A stretch of DNA of 32,357 nt from an uncultured Eubacterium sp. Lineage in GTDB: Bacteria; Bacillota; Clostridia; Lachnospirales; Lachnospiraceae. Below the pieces are notes generated by a model. It was not told where the DNA came from. It searched no databases and saw only the letters and a program-made list of their open reading frames with translations. How positions within the stretch are numbered: position 1 is the stretch's first letter; each line of letters begins with the position of its first letter. Below, piece by piece: positions 1 to 6,575 of the stretch. The DNA is taken from NCBI GenBank assembly GCA_910584875.1, contig CAJUDA010000030.1, positions 1 to 32,357 on the forward strand, given 5' to 3'. Position numbers and translations under genes: made by a program.

Positions 1-341
1 TTGCTGTCGTAGTAACGGGCAAGCTCGAAGTCCATGCCGCCGGTGCCGTCGAGGGAGAGGTCGGTGCGGGTGAGGATGAGGTGCCCGGTGGCCGGGTCGA
101 CGCCATCCATGCCCTCTGCTTCCAGGGGGGATCCGGCAAGGCGGTTTTCGTAGACGCTGCGGAAGGTGGCGCCGTAGGCGGCTTCGAGGGCGGTGCTGTA
201 TACCTCACCAACAGTGAGGTTCTCACCAGTGGTGGAGGGTTCCCCTGCCGCCCGGCAGATCCTGCCGTCTGCGAACAGAACCGTACTGCATACTAAAACA
301 ATTATTATCATCCCGAGCAATAGTTTTCCCAAATTTTTCAT
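1..341 (-). CDS. RHS/YD-repeat-like secreted protein, N-terminal fragment (cut by window edge)
   Basis: An open frame runs from an ATG at 341 to the left edge without a stop, giving 113 visible codons. Upstream lies AGGAG at good spacing. The start has a signal-peptide pattern: MKNLGKLLLG, then a hydrophobic stretch (MIIIVLVCSTVLF) and an Ala/Gly-containing exit around residues 24-33. Residues about 82-113 contain DPATGHLILTRTDLSL followed by GGMDFELARYYDS. This matches the module that opens RHS/YD-repeat proteins, where a D-P-x-T-G-x-L motif is followed by a beta-strand ending in R-x-Y-x-S. The rest of the protein, including any C-terminal toxin or adhesin domain, lies outside the window. 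The fragment is visibly richer in G and C than its neighbours. It sits directly downstream of the DNRLRE/kelch gene on the same strand, so the two are probably co-expressed cell-surface proteins. The family call rests on recognised motifs only. Confidence 0.75.
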   Translation of the reverse strand, partial: MKNLGKLLLGMIIIVLVCSTVLFADGRICRAAGEPSTTGENLTVGEVYSTALEAAYGATFRSVYENRLAGSPLEAEGMDGVDPATGHLILTRTDLSLDGTGGMDFELARYYDS

Positions 342-396
342 AGGTCTCTAACTCCTTCCACGGCTGCTGTTACCGCATTTCATTTTTCGGATTTAA

Positions 397-480
397 TTAC
401 GAATGAAGTATCCCATTTATATTCGACTCAACGGTAAGAACCCACCCGACATCCTTCCACAGCTCATCCATGACTGGCAT
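397..480 (-). CDS. possible small ORF (27 aa) between the kelch and RHS-like genes
   Basis: An ATG at 480 lies 3 nt after the TAA of the kelch gene and opens a 27-codon frame, MPVMDELWKDVGWVLTVESN followed by seven more residues, ending in TAA at 397. A GGGAG lies 8 nt upstream of the ATG inside the last codons of the kelch gene, so re-initiation by terminating ribosomes is plausible. I recognise no family and see no clear membrane segment. It could equally be chance, since a frame this short has little statistical weight. Confidence 0.28.
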   Translation of the reverse strand: MPVMDELWKDVGWVLTVESNINGILHS

Positions 481-483
481 AGT

Positions 484-3400
484 TTATTCTCCCTGCTTCT
501 CTGTCAAAGTGATCTCCACTTTCGTCTTTCCATCTGCCTTTGCTTCCACCGGGATGGACTGACATGTCTCATACGATTGTCCCCGCTCGAGACTTCCCTC
601 CATCTTCAGCACCATCACACCTTTTTTCGGCTGGTACTGCAGGAGAGTGACGCCGTCTGTCCCCTCTTTCAATGCTTCATTTTCCTCGAAGGATGAGGCA
701 CTCTGGATCTGCAGCTCCCTGGGATCAACCTTTACTGTGATGATCTTTGTCTTCCCCTTTTTCAGATTTCCAGCTGTGATCTGCAGTTCGCAGACTTCGC
801 CTTTCTTTACCACTATGTCTTTTACCGTAACCTGCACTTTTACCGTATACTGTTCCACGACATCCAGCACGCCAAATCCTGCCATTTCACCGCCGATACT
901 GTAGAGGTCATTGCCGCAGGCGGCCAGTACCGATCCTTTTTTGGTGAGGTTCATGTCTGAGATCCGGCTCCACTCGCCGGCATAGGCATCATAGACCAGG
1001 ATTTCTTTCGTGTTTTTTTCTTTTGCCATGTAAATCTTTCCACGGATGACGGCGGAAACGCTGTATTCATCCGATACGGCATACGGGCATGGCATGCCTG
1101 CCTCTTCATATGCATTATCTTCCGGGAGATATTCCTGCCAGAACATCTTTTCTCCATCTTCTTTCAGCACAAAGATACGCTGATCCACGCTGGCGGCATG
1201 GATGATGGTGCTGGTATCGGGCTGTACCACCGTTTCCCATGTATCGGTTTTGATATGGTAGATATCTGTCTTATTTGTTCTTCCGACTCTGCTCCAGGCA
1301 TAGAGGGTATCCCCGCTGAGCGCCGCTGCCAGATTGGTCCTGCCCTCTTTCATCTCTGCTTTTTTCTGCCACTGTTTTGTCTCTGTATTGAAAGAATAGA
1401 CGGAACTCAGTGTTTTTGCGCCGGTACTGGTACCAGTCTGACCACCGATCACCAGGATCTCATTGTTGTAAACGGTCATGGCTGCTTTGCAGATCCCACT
1501 GTCTGTGCCGGGATAATCCGGCAGCGGCTCCCATCTTTTCTTTTCTATATCGAATGCTGCGAAACTCTTTATGGGTCTTTCTTCACTTTCGCCCCCCAGC
1601 ACATAGATCCTTTTATCCAGTGTGACAGCGGAACTGTTTTTTCTCTTTTCCGGCAGCGGCGTCGTGTATACCCACTCGAAGCGGCTGTCCGTGTTATAGA
1701 CCATCCGGGAGGGTTCTCCTGTGAGGGAGGCATTTTTTCTTGCAGTCACGGTGAAACCAAGGATCTTCCCCCGGGTTTCGCTGGTATATATGTACTCGCA
1801 GGAGGTCCCCTTCGCGATGGTCTCACTGATCTTTTTGCCCCCGTCATAGACACAGACAAGATATTCCCCGGCATTTTTTACGGCGTTCCATGTCAGGAGA
1901 TACCTGTCCTGTCCACAGGTTCCGGATGGTTCCGGGACGGCGAACCTCTTTTTCAGATGCAGGGTGTAAGTCCCGGTGGCTTTGTTTTTCAGGCTGACTT
2001 TCAGATATGTCCTGCCATGATAAGACCGGGTGATGAGGAAGTTCTTCTGCAGCCCGGAGTTATCATCATAGCCTGTTCTTTTTTTATCCCTGTCATACAG
2101 GATGCCCTGGGTATCCACGGAGGATTCTGTGTAGAGATCGTAGGCGATCCCTGGTCTGGCGTCAAAATAATAATAGTTTTCCTGTCCGGCTTTCTGTACA
2201 TCCCTTGTGACCGGATGGTCTTCTTTCAGCTCCACGGCACCATCAAAACCGACCCTTTCATAATGCACGGTGAAGTATGGATTCCGGTCCAGTTCAGCAC
2301 GGTAGGAGCGGTTCGAATTATCTGCCGCGATCGCCACCCCCTGATTTGCCTCACCAGCCTGCCATGCTTTCAGGATACTGGTCACATCACACAGGTAATT
2401 CCCTTTTTTCTGGAGCCCCATGGTGGCGGAGGCGGCAGATTCATAAGCAGGGCGGTTGTTGTAGGTGAGTTTCTTTGGCGTCCACTTTTCGGTTACTTTG
2501 TGGATGCCGATATCAAATGTTTTCCCTGCCCCCAGTTTCATAGTTCTTTTGTTTTTTATGTGCAGGGCGGCGGAAAGGATCTGGGCGTTTTTGTTTTTCA
2601 ATGCAGAAAGAGGATCCATTTTCACAAAGGACACACATTTCCCCGGCTGAATCAGCAGGGATTTGTCATAGCGGAAACTGCTGCCCGGCGCCCCGGCATA
2701 GGCGGCTCCTACTCTCACATCCCGCTCATGTTTCTCTGTGACGTAGGTGGTGCGGACTTCCAGCGGAAATTTTCGCTTTTTACTGTTCCACCATTTCTTA
2801 TCCGGTGTTACCATCAGTGTCTTTGTCTTTTTGTGGTAGGCTATTTTTGCTTTGGCAGAGGAAACCCCATTTGCATCCGTAAATACGGTACCCAGCCGGG
2901 TAAAAGGGGTCTTCCCCTTTTTCGTTTTGAAGGTGACTTTTTTCCCTTTGGTCTTTACTTTCAGTTTACCGGCATCTATTTTGAAGGATAACGTCCTGTT
3001 TTTCTGTTTCTTTTTGATGGTTACGATCTCCTGGATCTTTTCCGGGAAAATGTCATAAGATACGTTTATGTTTTTGAGAACATTTTTATAGAGAACCGTA
3101 CTCTGATTCCGAACGTCTGTTTTTGTTTTCTTTTTGGGATTGGTGATCTTTGCCCGGACGGATTTTAGTTTTCTGCCTTTGATGGCAATAGATACTGCGG
3201 ATTTGCCCCGTTTGATAGAGAGGACGGATTTTTTATTTGCTTTATTCGATACTCGGATCCCCAGATCTGTCGCTCTGGTCCGGTATTTCTTTTTGCCGGA
3301 TTTGACCAGTGCTGTATTGATTTCTTTCCACCCGCCATTTTTTGATTTCTTATAGTGGACTGGCATGGAGTAAGCGGCGGCGGTGAAACTGCCGTCGGAC

Positions 3401-3609
3401 ATGACAAATTCTTTGGTGAATTTTGTCCTCTTTGATGTGATTTCTTCTGTAATGGATGCTTTCTTTGCATAGGGATCCGCTGCCGCCTGTACCGCATCTG
3501 CCTGCGGCTGGTGCGCCGGGCTCTGCGGGAGAACAGTGCAGGATAATACCGCTGCCGCCGCCAGTATGGTACGGATGATCTTTTTTTGAATATCTGCTGT
3601 TTTTTTCAT
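484..3609 (-). CDS. secreted DNRLRE-domain / kelch-repeat surface protein
   Basis: The 1041-residue protein is probably exported. Residues 1-45 have a basic start, a hydrophobic core (TILAAAAVLSCTVL) and an Ala-rich exit. Residues about 75-290 are very Lys-rich and resemble the beta-rich leader of clostridial RHS-type wall proteins (VLYKNVLKNINVSYDIFPEK, TVFTDANG, LMVTPDKKWWNSKKRKFPLE). A DNRLRE-type module follows at about 290-450 (VTEKWTPKKLTYNNRP, VTSILKAWQAGEANQGVAI). Residues 478-553 look like a PPC-type beta-sandwich and 558-635 like a fibronectin type III domain. Kelch-type blades with GG pairs and W-x-x-L/V fill about 655-920 (RIYVLGGE, EILVIGGQ). A final Ig/cohesin-like sandwich spans 925-1041. 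I see no LPXTG anchor. The ATG at 3609 has AGGGGAGG upstream. It precedes the RHS-like gene, which suggests a shared surface function. Domain boundaries are by eye. Confidence 0.8.
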   Translation of the reverse strand: MKKTADIQKKIIRTILAAAAVLSCTVLPQSPAHQPQADAVQAAADPYAKKASITEEITSKRTKFTKEFVMSDGSFTAAAYSMPVHYKKSKNGGWKEINTALVKSGKKKYRTRATDLGIRVSNKANKKSVLSIKRGKSAVSIAIKGRKLKSVRAKITNPKKKTKTDVRNQSTVLYKNVLKNINVSYDIFPEKIQEIVTIKKKQKNRTLSFKIDAGKLKVKTKGKKVTFKTKKGKTPFTRLGTVFTDANGVSSAKAKIAYHKKTKTLMVTPDKKWWNSKKRKFPLEVRTTYVTEKHERDVRVGAAYAGAPGSSFRYDKSLLIQPGKCVSFVKMDPLSALKNKNAQILSAALHIKNKRTMKLGAGKTFDIGIHKVTEKWTPKKLTYNNRPAYESAASATMGLQKKGNYLCDVTSILKAWQAGEANQGVAIAADNSNRSYRAELDRNPYFTVHYERVGFDGAVELKEDHPVTRDVQKAGQENYYYFDARPGIAYDLYTESSVDTQGILYDRDKKRTGYDDNSGLQKNFLITRSYHGRTYLKVSLKNKATGTYTLHLKKRFAVPEPSGTCGQDRYLLTWNAVKNAGEYLVCVYDGGKKISETIAKGTSCEYIYTSETRGKILGFTVTARKNASLTGEPSRMVYNTDSRFEWVYTTPLPEKRKNSSAVTLDKRIYVLGGESEERPIKSFAAFDIEKKRWEPLPDYPGTDSGICKAAMTVYNNEILVIGGQTGTSTGAKTLSSVYSFNTETKQWQKKAEMKEGRTNLAAALSGDTLYAWSRVGRTNKTDIYHIKTDTWETVVQPDTSTIIHAASVDQRIFVLKEDGEKMFWQEYLPEDNAYEEAGMPCPYAVSDEYSVSAVIRGKIYMAKEKNTKEILVYDAYAGEWSRISDMNLTKKGSVLAACGNDLYSIGGEMAGFGVLDVVEQYTVKVQVTVKDIVVKKGEVCELQITAGNLKKGKTKIITVKVDPRELQIQSASSFEENEALKEGTDGVTLLQYQPKKGVMVLKMEGSLERGQSYETCQSIPVEAKADGKTKVEITLTEKQGE

Positions 3610-3906
3610 GGATGTGCCCCTCCCCTTTTATCTAAATGGTTCTCTTTGCCTGTAAGTTCAGTTGTTCACTATTATACCTCCCAAAAGTATATATTTGGCA
3701 GATTTTGATTTAAGTGGATAAATATTCACATTAAAGTAGCAGAAATCGGGATATTTATGACAAAAATGATACTTAAATGCAGAAAATGGGTACTTTAGCA
3801 AATACAATGAGGCAATCGCTTAGTCAAATACCCCACGGGCTTACCCGGATGAATTGCTGCAGGGCAGTGGGATGACACCACCGCCCCGCAAATCCATCAG
3901 CCAGGA
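3610..3906. other. intergenic region between divergent genes, with a structured segment at 3832-3895
   Basis: This gap separates the divergent kelch and MBL genes. From 3610 to about 3830 it is AT-rich and shows only the candidate kelch promoter. From about 3832 to 3895 it turns GC-richer and can fold. GGG-CTTA-CCC forms a short hairpin. Next to it, 3847-3895 forms a long imperfect hairpin built from GGAT/ATCC, TTGC/GCAA, a GGGC/GCCC block and a GTGG/CCAC tip. No coding frame with a plausible start and ribosome binding site is seen. I do not recognise a known RNA family. Confidence 0.35.
3671..3700 (-). promoter_or_regulatory. candidate promoter of the kelch/RHS-like unit
   Basis: On the minus strand a perfect TATAAT (3671-3676) lies about 60 nt upstream of the kelch gene start. 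The best -35 match at 18-bp spacing, TGCCAA, is poor, so only the -10 element is convincing. Confidence 0.4.
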
Positions 3907-3935
3907 TTGACATTTTTTCTGACTCTTGTTACAAT
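3907..3935 (+). promoter_or_regulatory. sigma-A-type promoter of the MBL hydrolase gene
   Basis: TTGACA (3907-3912) and TACAAT (3930-3935) are separated by exactly 17 bp, upstream of the gene at 3993. The leader then contains a small hairpin, CCGGC/GCCGG (3954-3970), and AAGGAG at 3977-3982. Confidence 0.8.
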
Positions 3936-3992
3936 TCCCATAAACCAAATTGTCCGGCAAGTACCGCCGGGCTGAAAAGGAGACGAAGTACA

Positions 3993-4700
3993 ATGCACTA
4001 TCTGAACGAAAGCAATAAAATCTATGTCTACGGAATGCCTGTACTGGATTCACGGATGTACATCCTGATCAATGACCAGGACGGGAAAGAGGCACTCATC
4101 ATCGACCCTCTGATTTCTGAAGATGCCCTCCCTGTTTTACATACACTGTCCCATGCCACTGTCCTCCTCACCCATTCGCATTATGACCATATATCCGGTA
4201 TGAACTGGCTGCGCGGGCAGGTGGAATGTACCCTTTTGTGTTCGGAATGCTGTGCACAGAAGCTTACCGATCCACACAAAAACCTTGCCGCTTTCGCCGC
4301 CATACTGGTGATGGATAAGACAGAAGAGGAACAGAAGCTGTTTCAGAGTATCATGGAACAGGATTACACCTGTCAGGCAGATGAAACGTATCCGAAAGAA
4401 ACCTGCTTTTCCTTTGGCAGTTACCTGGCAGAACTGACCCATACGCCGGGACACTCCGAGTGCAGCCAGTGCATCCGCCTGACTACATCAAAAAAAGGAC
4501 TGGCACCGGAGATTGTCTTTACCGGCGACAGTCTTGTCAATGGGCATGATATTATAACCCGGCTTCCGGGCGGCAGCAAAAAGGATTATAAAGCAGTCAC
4601 AAAACCATATCTTGACGCCCTGGCGGAAGATACCCTGATCATGCCGGGACATGGCGGCTGGGGACAAAAAAAGGAACTGGTCAAACCGTCAGACCGTTGA
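3993..4700 (+). CDS. metallo-beta-lactamase-fold hydrolase (glyoxalase II-like)
   Basis: The 235-residue protein carries the complete metal-binding signature of the superfamily. THSHYDHISG has the H-x-H-x-D-H core at residues 61-66. HTPGHS (near 150) supplies the third histidine, FTGDS (near 177) the bridging aspartate, and MPGHGG (near 222) the last histidine. No signal peptide or membrane segment is visible, so it is probably cytosolic. Members hydrolyse thioesters such as S-lactoylglutathione analogues, or other esters and lactones, and the substrate cannot be read from sequence. The ATG at 3993 follows AAGGAG with suitable spacing. The gene is a single-gene unit with its own promoter and a terminator that begins inside its last codons. 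A second, divergent MBL protein lies at 28486-29106. The two differ in length and motif context and are not recent duplicates. Confidence 0.88.
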   Translation: MHYLNESNKIYVYGMPVLDSRMYILINDQDGKEALIIDPLISEDALPVLHTLSHATVLLTHSHYDHISGMNWLRGQVECTLLCSECCAQKLTDPHKNLAAFAAILVMDKTEEEQKLFQSIMEQDYTCQADETYPKETCFSFGSYLAELTHTPGHSECSQCIRLTTSKKGLAPEIVFTGDSLVNGHDIITRLPGGSKKDYKAVTKPYLDALAEDTLIMPGHGGWGQKKELVKPSDR

Positions 4701-4713
4701 CCAGTCCCTTTTT
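4672..4713. terminator. bidirectional rho-independent terminator (MBL gene / alaA)
   Basis: The arms AGGAACTGGTCAA and TTGACCAGTCCCT flank a 12-nt loop. TTTTT follows on the plus strand, and on the minus strand the hairpin is followed by a run of eight Ts. It serves both convergent genes. The stop codon of the MBL gene (4698-4700) lies within the 3' arm. Confidence 0.85.
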
Positions 4714-4742
4714 CCTTTCGGGATATAATCCGGCTTCTCCTC

Positions 4743-5957
4743 TCACTGCCTGTATGTACTGAGAAAGTCAGCCAGACTTCCCGCCGCCTCTTTCAGGATC
4801 TCGATGCGCGGCAGATAGACGACCCGGAAATGATCCGGCTGCTGCCAGTTAAATCCACCGCCATGGATGATCAGTATTTTTTTCTCTTTCAAAAGATCCA
4901 GGGCAAACCGCTCATCGTCCCGGATATGAAACTTCTTCGTGTCCAGTCTGGGAAAGATATAAAATGCCGCCTTGGGTTTCACCGCACGGATTCCCGGTAT
5001 ATCATTCAGGGCATTATATATATACTCTCTCTGCTCATAGATTCTCCCGCCGGGTATAATATAATTATCCACACTCTGATACCCTCCCAGCGCCGTCTGT
5101 ACGATCGACTGCGCTGGCACGTTGGAACAGAGTCTCATATTTGAAAGCATATTCAGCCCCTGCATATAATCTTTCGCAATCTTCTTATTGCCGCTGAGTA
5201 CCATCCAGCCGATACGGAATCCTGCGATCATATGGGACTTGGAAAGCCCGCTGTAGGTAACGCAGAACAGATCGGGGGCAAGGGAGGCAATGGACACATG
5301 TTCTTCCCCATCCATCACCAGCCGGTCATAAATTTCATCGGAAAAAAGAATCAGCTGGTGTTCTCTTGCGATCTCCACGATCGCCTGCAGTACCTCTTTC
5401 GGATACAGCGCTCCTGTGGGATTATTGGGATTGATGATCACGATCGCCTTGGTCCGGTCATTGACTTTCTTTCGGATGTCAGCCAGATCGGGATACCAGT
5501 CCGCCTGTTCATCGCAGATATAATGTACGGCTTTTCCTCCTGCCAGTGTCACACATGCCGTCCAAAGCGGATAATCCGGCGCCGGGACCAGTACCTCGTC
5601 CCCATCATCCAGCAGGGCGGACATACTGAGATTGATCAGTTCACTGACGCCGTTCCCCGTATAGATATCTTCGATCGAAAGATTGGGGAGCCCCTTCACC
5701 TGCGCATACTGCATGATCGCCTTACGCGCTGAGAAAAGACCTTTGGCTGCCGAATACCCCTCGCATTCTGTCAGCTGTCTCTGCATATCATAGACGATCT
5801 CATCCGGTGTACGGAATCCAAAGGGCGCGGGATTCCCGATATTCAGTTTGAGGACGTTGGTTCCATTTTCCTCCATCCTGGTTGCCTCATCGACTACAGG
5901 TCCCCGGACGTCATACAGTACATTGTCCAGCTTCGTTGATTTTTTTATCTCTTTCAC
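4743..5957 (-). CDS. alaA: alanine (glutamate-pyruvate) aminotransferase, AlaA type
   Basis: This PLP-dependent class I/II aminotransferase closely resembles enterobacterial AlaA along its whole length (VLKLNIGNPAPFGF, YTGNGVSELI, LVPAPDYPLWTA, IINPNNPTGA, FSDEIYD). The PLP lysine is in YSGLSK (about residue 240) and the substrate-carboxylate arginine is in FRVVYLPR near the C-terminus. The expected reaction is pyruvate + glutamate to alanine + 2-oxoglutarate in the cytosol. The frame opens with GTG-AGT-GTG. The first GTG (5963) is only 1 nt from AGGAGG, while the second (5957) is 7 nt away and gives an N-terminus aligning without gaps to E. coli AlaA, so I place the start at 5957. The frame abuts the upstream thioesterase stop, which suggests translational coupling. 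One difference from E. coli is GGGFNWQQP where that enzyme has GTAFNWPWP. Confidence 0.92.
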   Translation of the reverse strand: MKEIKKSTKLDNVLYDVRGPVVDEATRMEENGTNVLKLNIGNPAPFGFRTPDEIVYDMQRQLTECEGYSAAKGLFSARKAIMQYAQVKGLPNLSIEDIYTGNGVSELINLSMSALLDDGDEVLVPAPDYPLWTACVTLAGGKAVHYICDEQADWYPDLADIRKKVNDRTKAIVIINPNNPTGALYPKEVLQAIVEIAREHQLILFSDEIYDRLVMDGEEHVSIASLAPDLFCVTYSGLSKSHMIAGFRIGWMVLSGNKKIAKDYMQGLNMLSNMRLCSNVPAQSIVQTALGGYQSVDNYIIPGGRIYEQREYIYNALNDIPGIRAVKPKAAFYIFPRLDTKKFHIRDDERFALDLLKEKKILIIHGGGFNWQQPDHFRVVYLPRIEILKEAAGSLADFLSTYRQ

Positions 5958-5959
5958 AC

Positions 5960-6469
5960 TCACGCCTCCTGAAAACAGATTTCTTTTCTGCCATCCTCTA
6001 TCAGATACGGCATCTCCTCATGGGCGTCCAGATTTCCTGCGATCTGCCCGGTATCCATCTTTATGTATTTGATCGTGCCGCCGGCAAGGATAGTTCCATA
6101 CACATCCATGATACAGGCATCCGTCACAAAAAAATGTGAATTGCTTTTCAGGATCGTCCCTTTTCCGATCAGATCCTCTCCATAGGGGACCGGCTTGCGG
6201 TATTTCGTGTCCAGCGAAAGAGTGACGCCGAAGGTTTCTTCCGATCCCTCTTTCGCCCACAGGGCGCGCAGCCCCATCTCGTCTAACATCGCCGTCACCA
6301 GCCCGCCGTGCACCCTTCCCGGATAGCTCTGATGCTGGGGACGGTACTGAAACAATGTCATGACACTGCCGTCTTCCATATTATAAAAAGGCGCCCTCAC
6401 GCCGTATTCATTATCCATGCCGCACATGATGCACATTCTGCTGTTACGCTGTTTATTTATAATCTTCAT
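5960..6469 (-). CDS. hotdog-fold thioesterase, PaaI family
   Basis: The 169-residue protein has the single-hotdog PaaI pattern. An N-terminal CxxCG (RMCIMCGMDNEYG) is followed by strands and then GRVHGGLVTAMLDEMG, the central helix motif where the HGG and the acidic residue four to eight positions later position the thioester. LDTKYRKPVPYGEDLIGKG forms the next strands. Such enzymes hydrolyse acyl-CoA thioesters, and the acyl group cannot be inferred. The ATG at 6469 follows GGGGAGG with 6-7 nt spacing. Its TGA lies at 5960-5962, within the ribosome binding and start region of alaA, so both products are probably made together. A hairpin terminator lies just upstream (6495-6518), making expression likely to be conditional or partial read-through from serA. 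Confidence 0.85.
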   Translation of the reverse strand: MKIINKQRNSRMCIMCGMDNEYGVRAPFYNMEDGSVMTLFQYRPQHQSYPGRVHGGLVTAMLDEMGLRALWAKEGSEETFGVTLSLDTKYRKPVPYGEDLIGKGTILKSNSHFFVTDACIMDVYGTILAGGTIKYIKMDTGQIAGNLDAHEEMPYLIEDGRKEICFQEA

Positions 6470-6494
6470 ATGAATCCTCCCCGTTTATCCATAA

Positions 6495-6518
6495 AAGAGC
6501 CCTGTCGCCAGAGCTCTT
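6495..6518 (-). terminator. rho-independent terminator between serA and the thioesterase gene
   Basis: On the minus strand AAGAGCTCT pairs with AGGGCTCTT (9 bp including one T-G wobble) around a 6-nt loop, followed by TTTTAT. It ends only about 25 nt before the ATG of the thioesterase gene, leaving no room for another promoter in between. Confidence 0.7.
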
Positions 6519-6522
6519 GATC

Positions 6523-6556
6523 GTGCAGAGGCGTACACAGCCAGATGCCTCTGCAC
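6523..6556 (-). other. perfect 10-bp stem-loop in the serA-thioesterase gap
   Basis: GTGCAGAGGC and GCCTCTGCAC pair perfectly around a 14-nt loop, directly upstream of the terminator. CTCTG occurs both in this hairpin's 3' arm and in the terminator's 5' arm, so CAGAG of the first arm could pair with either. This resembles a leader/attenuator layout but matches no RNA family I know. Confidence 0.45.
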
Positions 6557-6575
6557 TATATTATTTTCCGATATT

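Noticed and set aside
1198..2991. Plus-strand open frame of 597 codons opposite the kelch protein gene
   Set aside because: It is the antisense of a gene with clear kelch, DNRLRE and Fn3 patterns, has no ribosome binding site and its translation (Cys/Phe/Gly-rich) shows no domain.
3832..3895. c-di-GMP (GEMM) or other known riboswitch
   Set aside because: The conserved core sequences of the c-di-GMP classes are absent on both strands, and the segment lies upstream of the promoter rather than in the leader.
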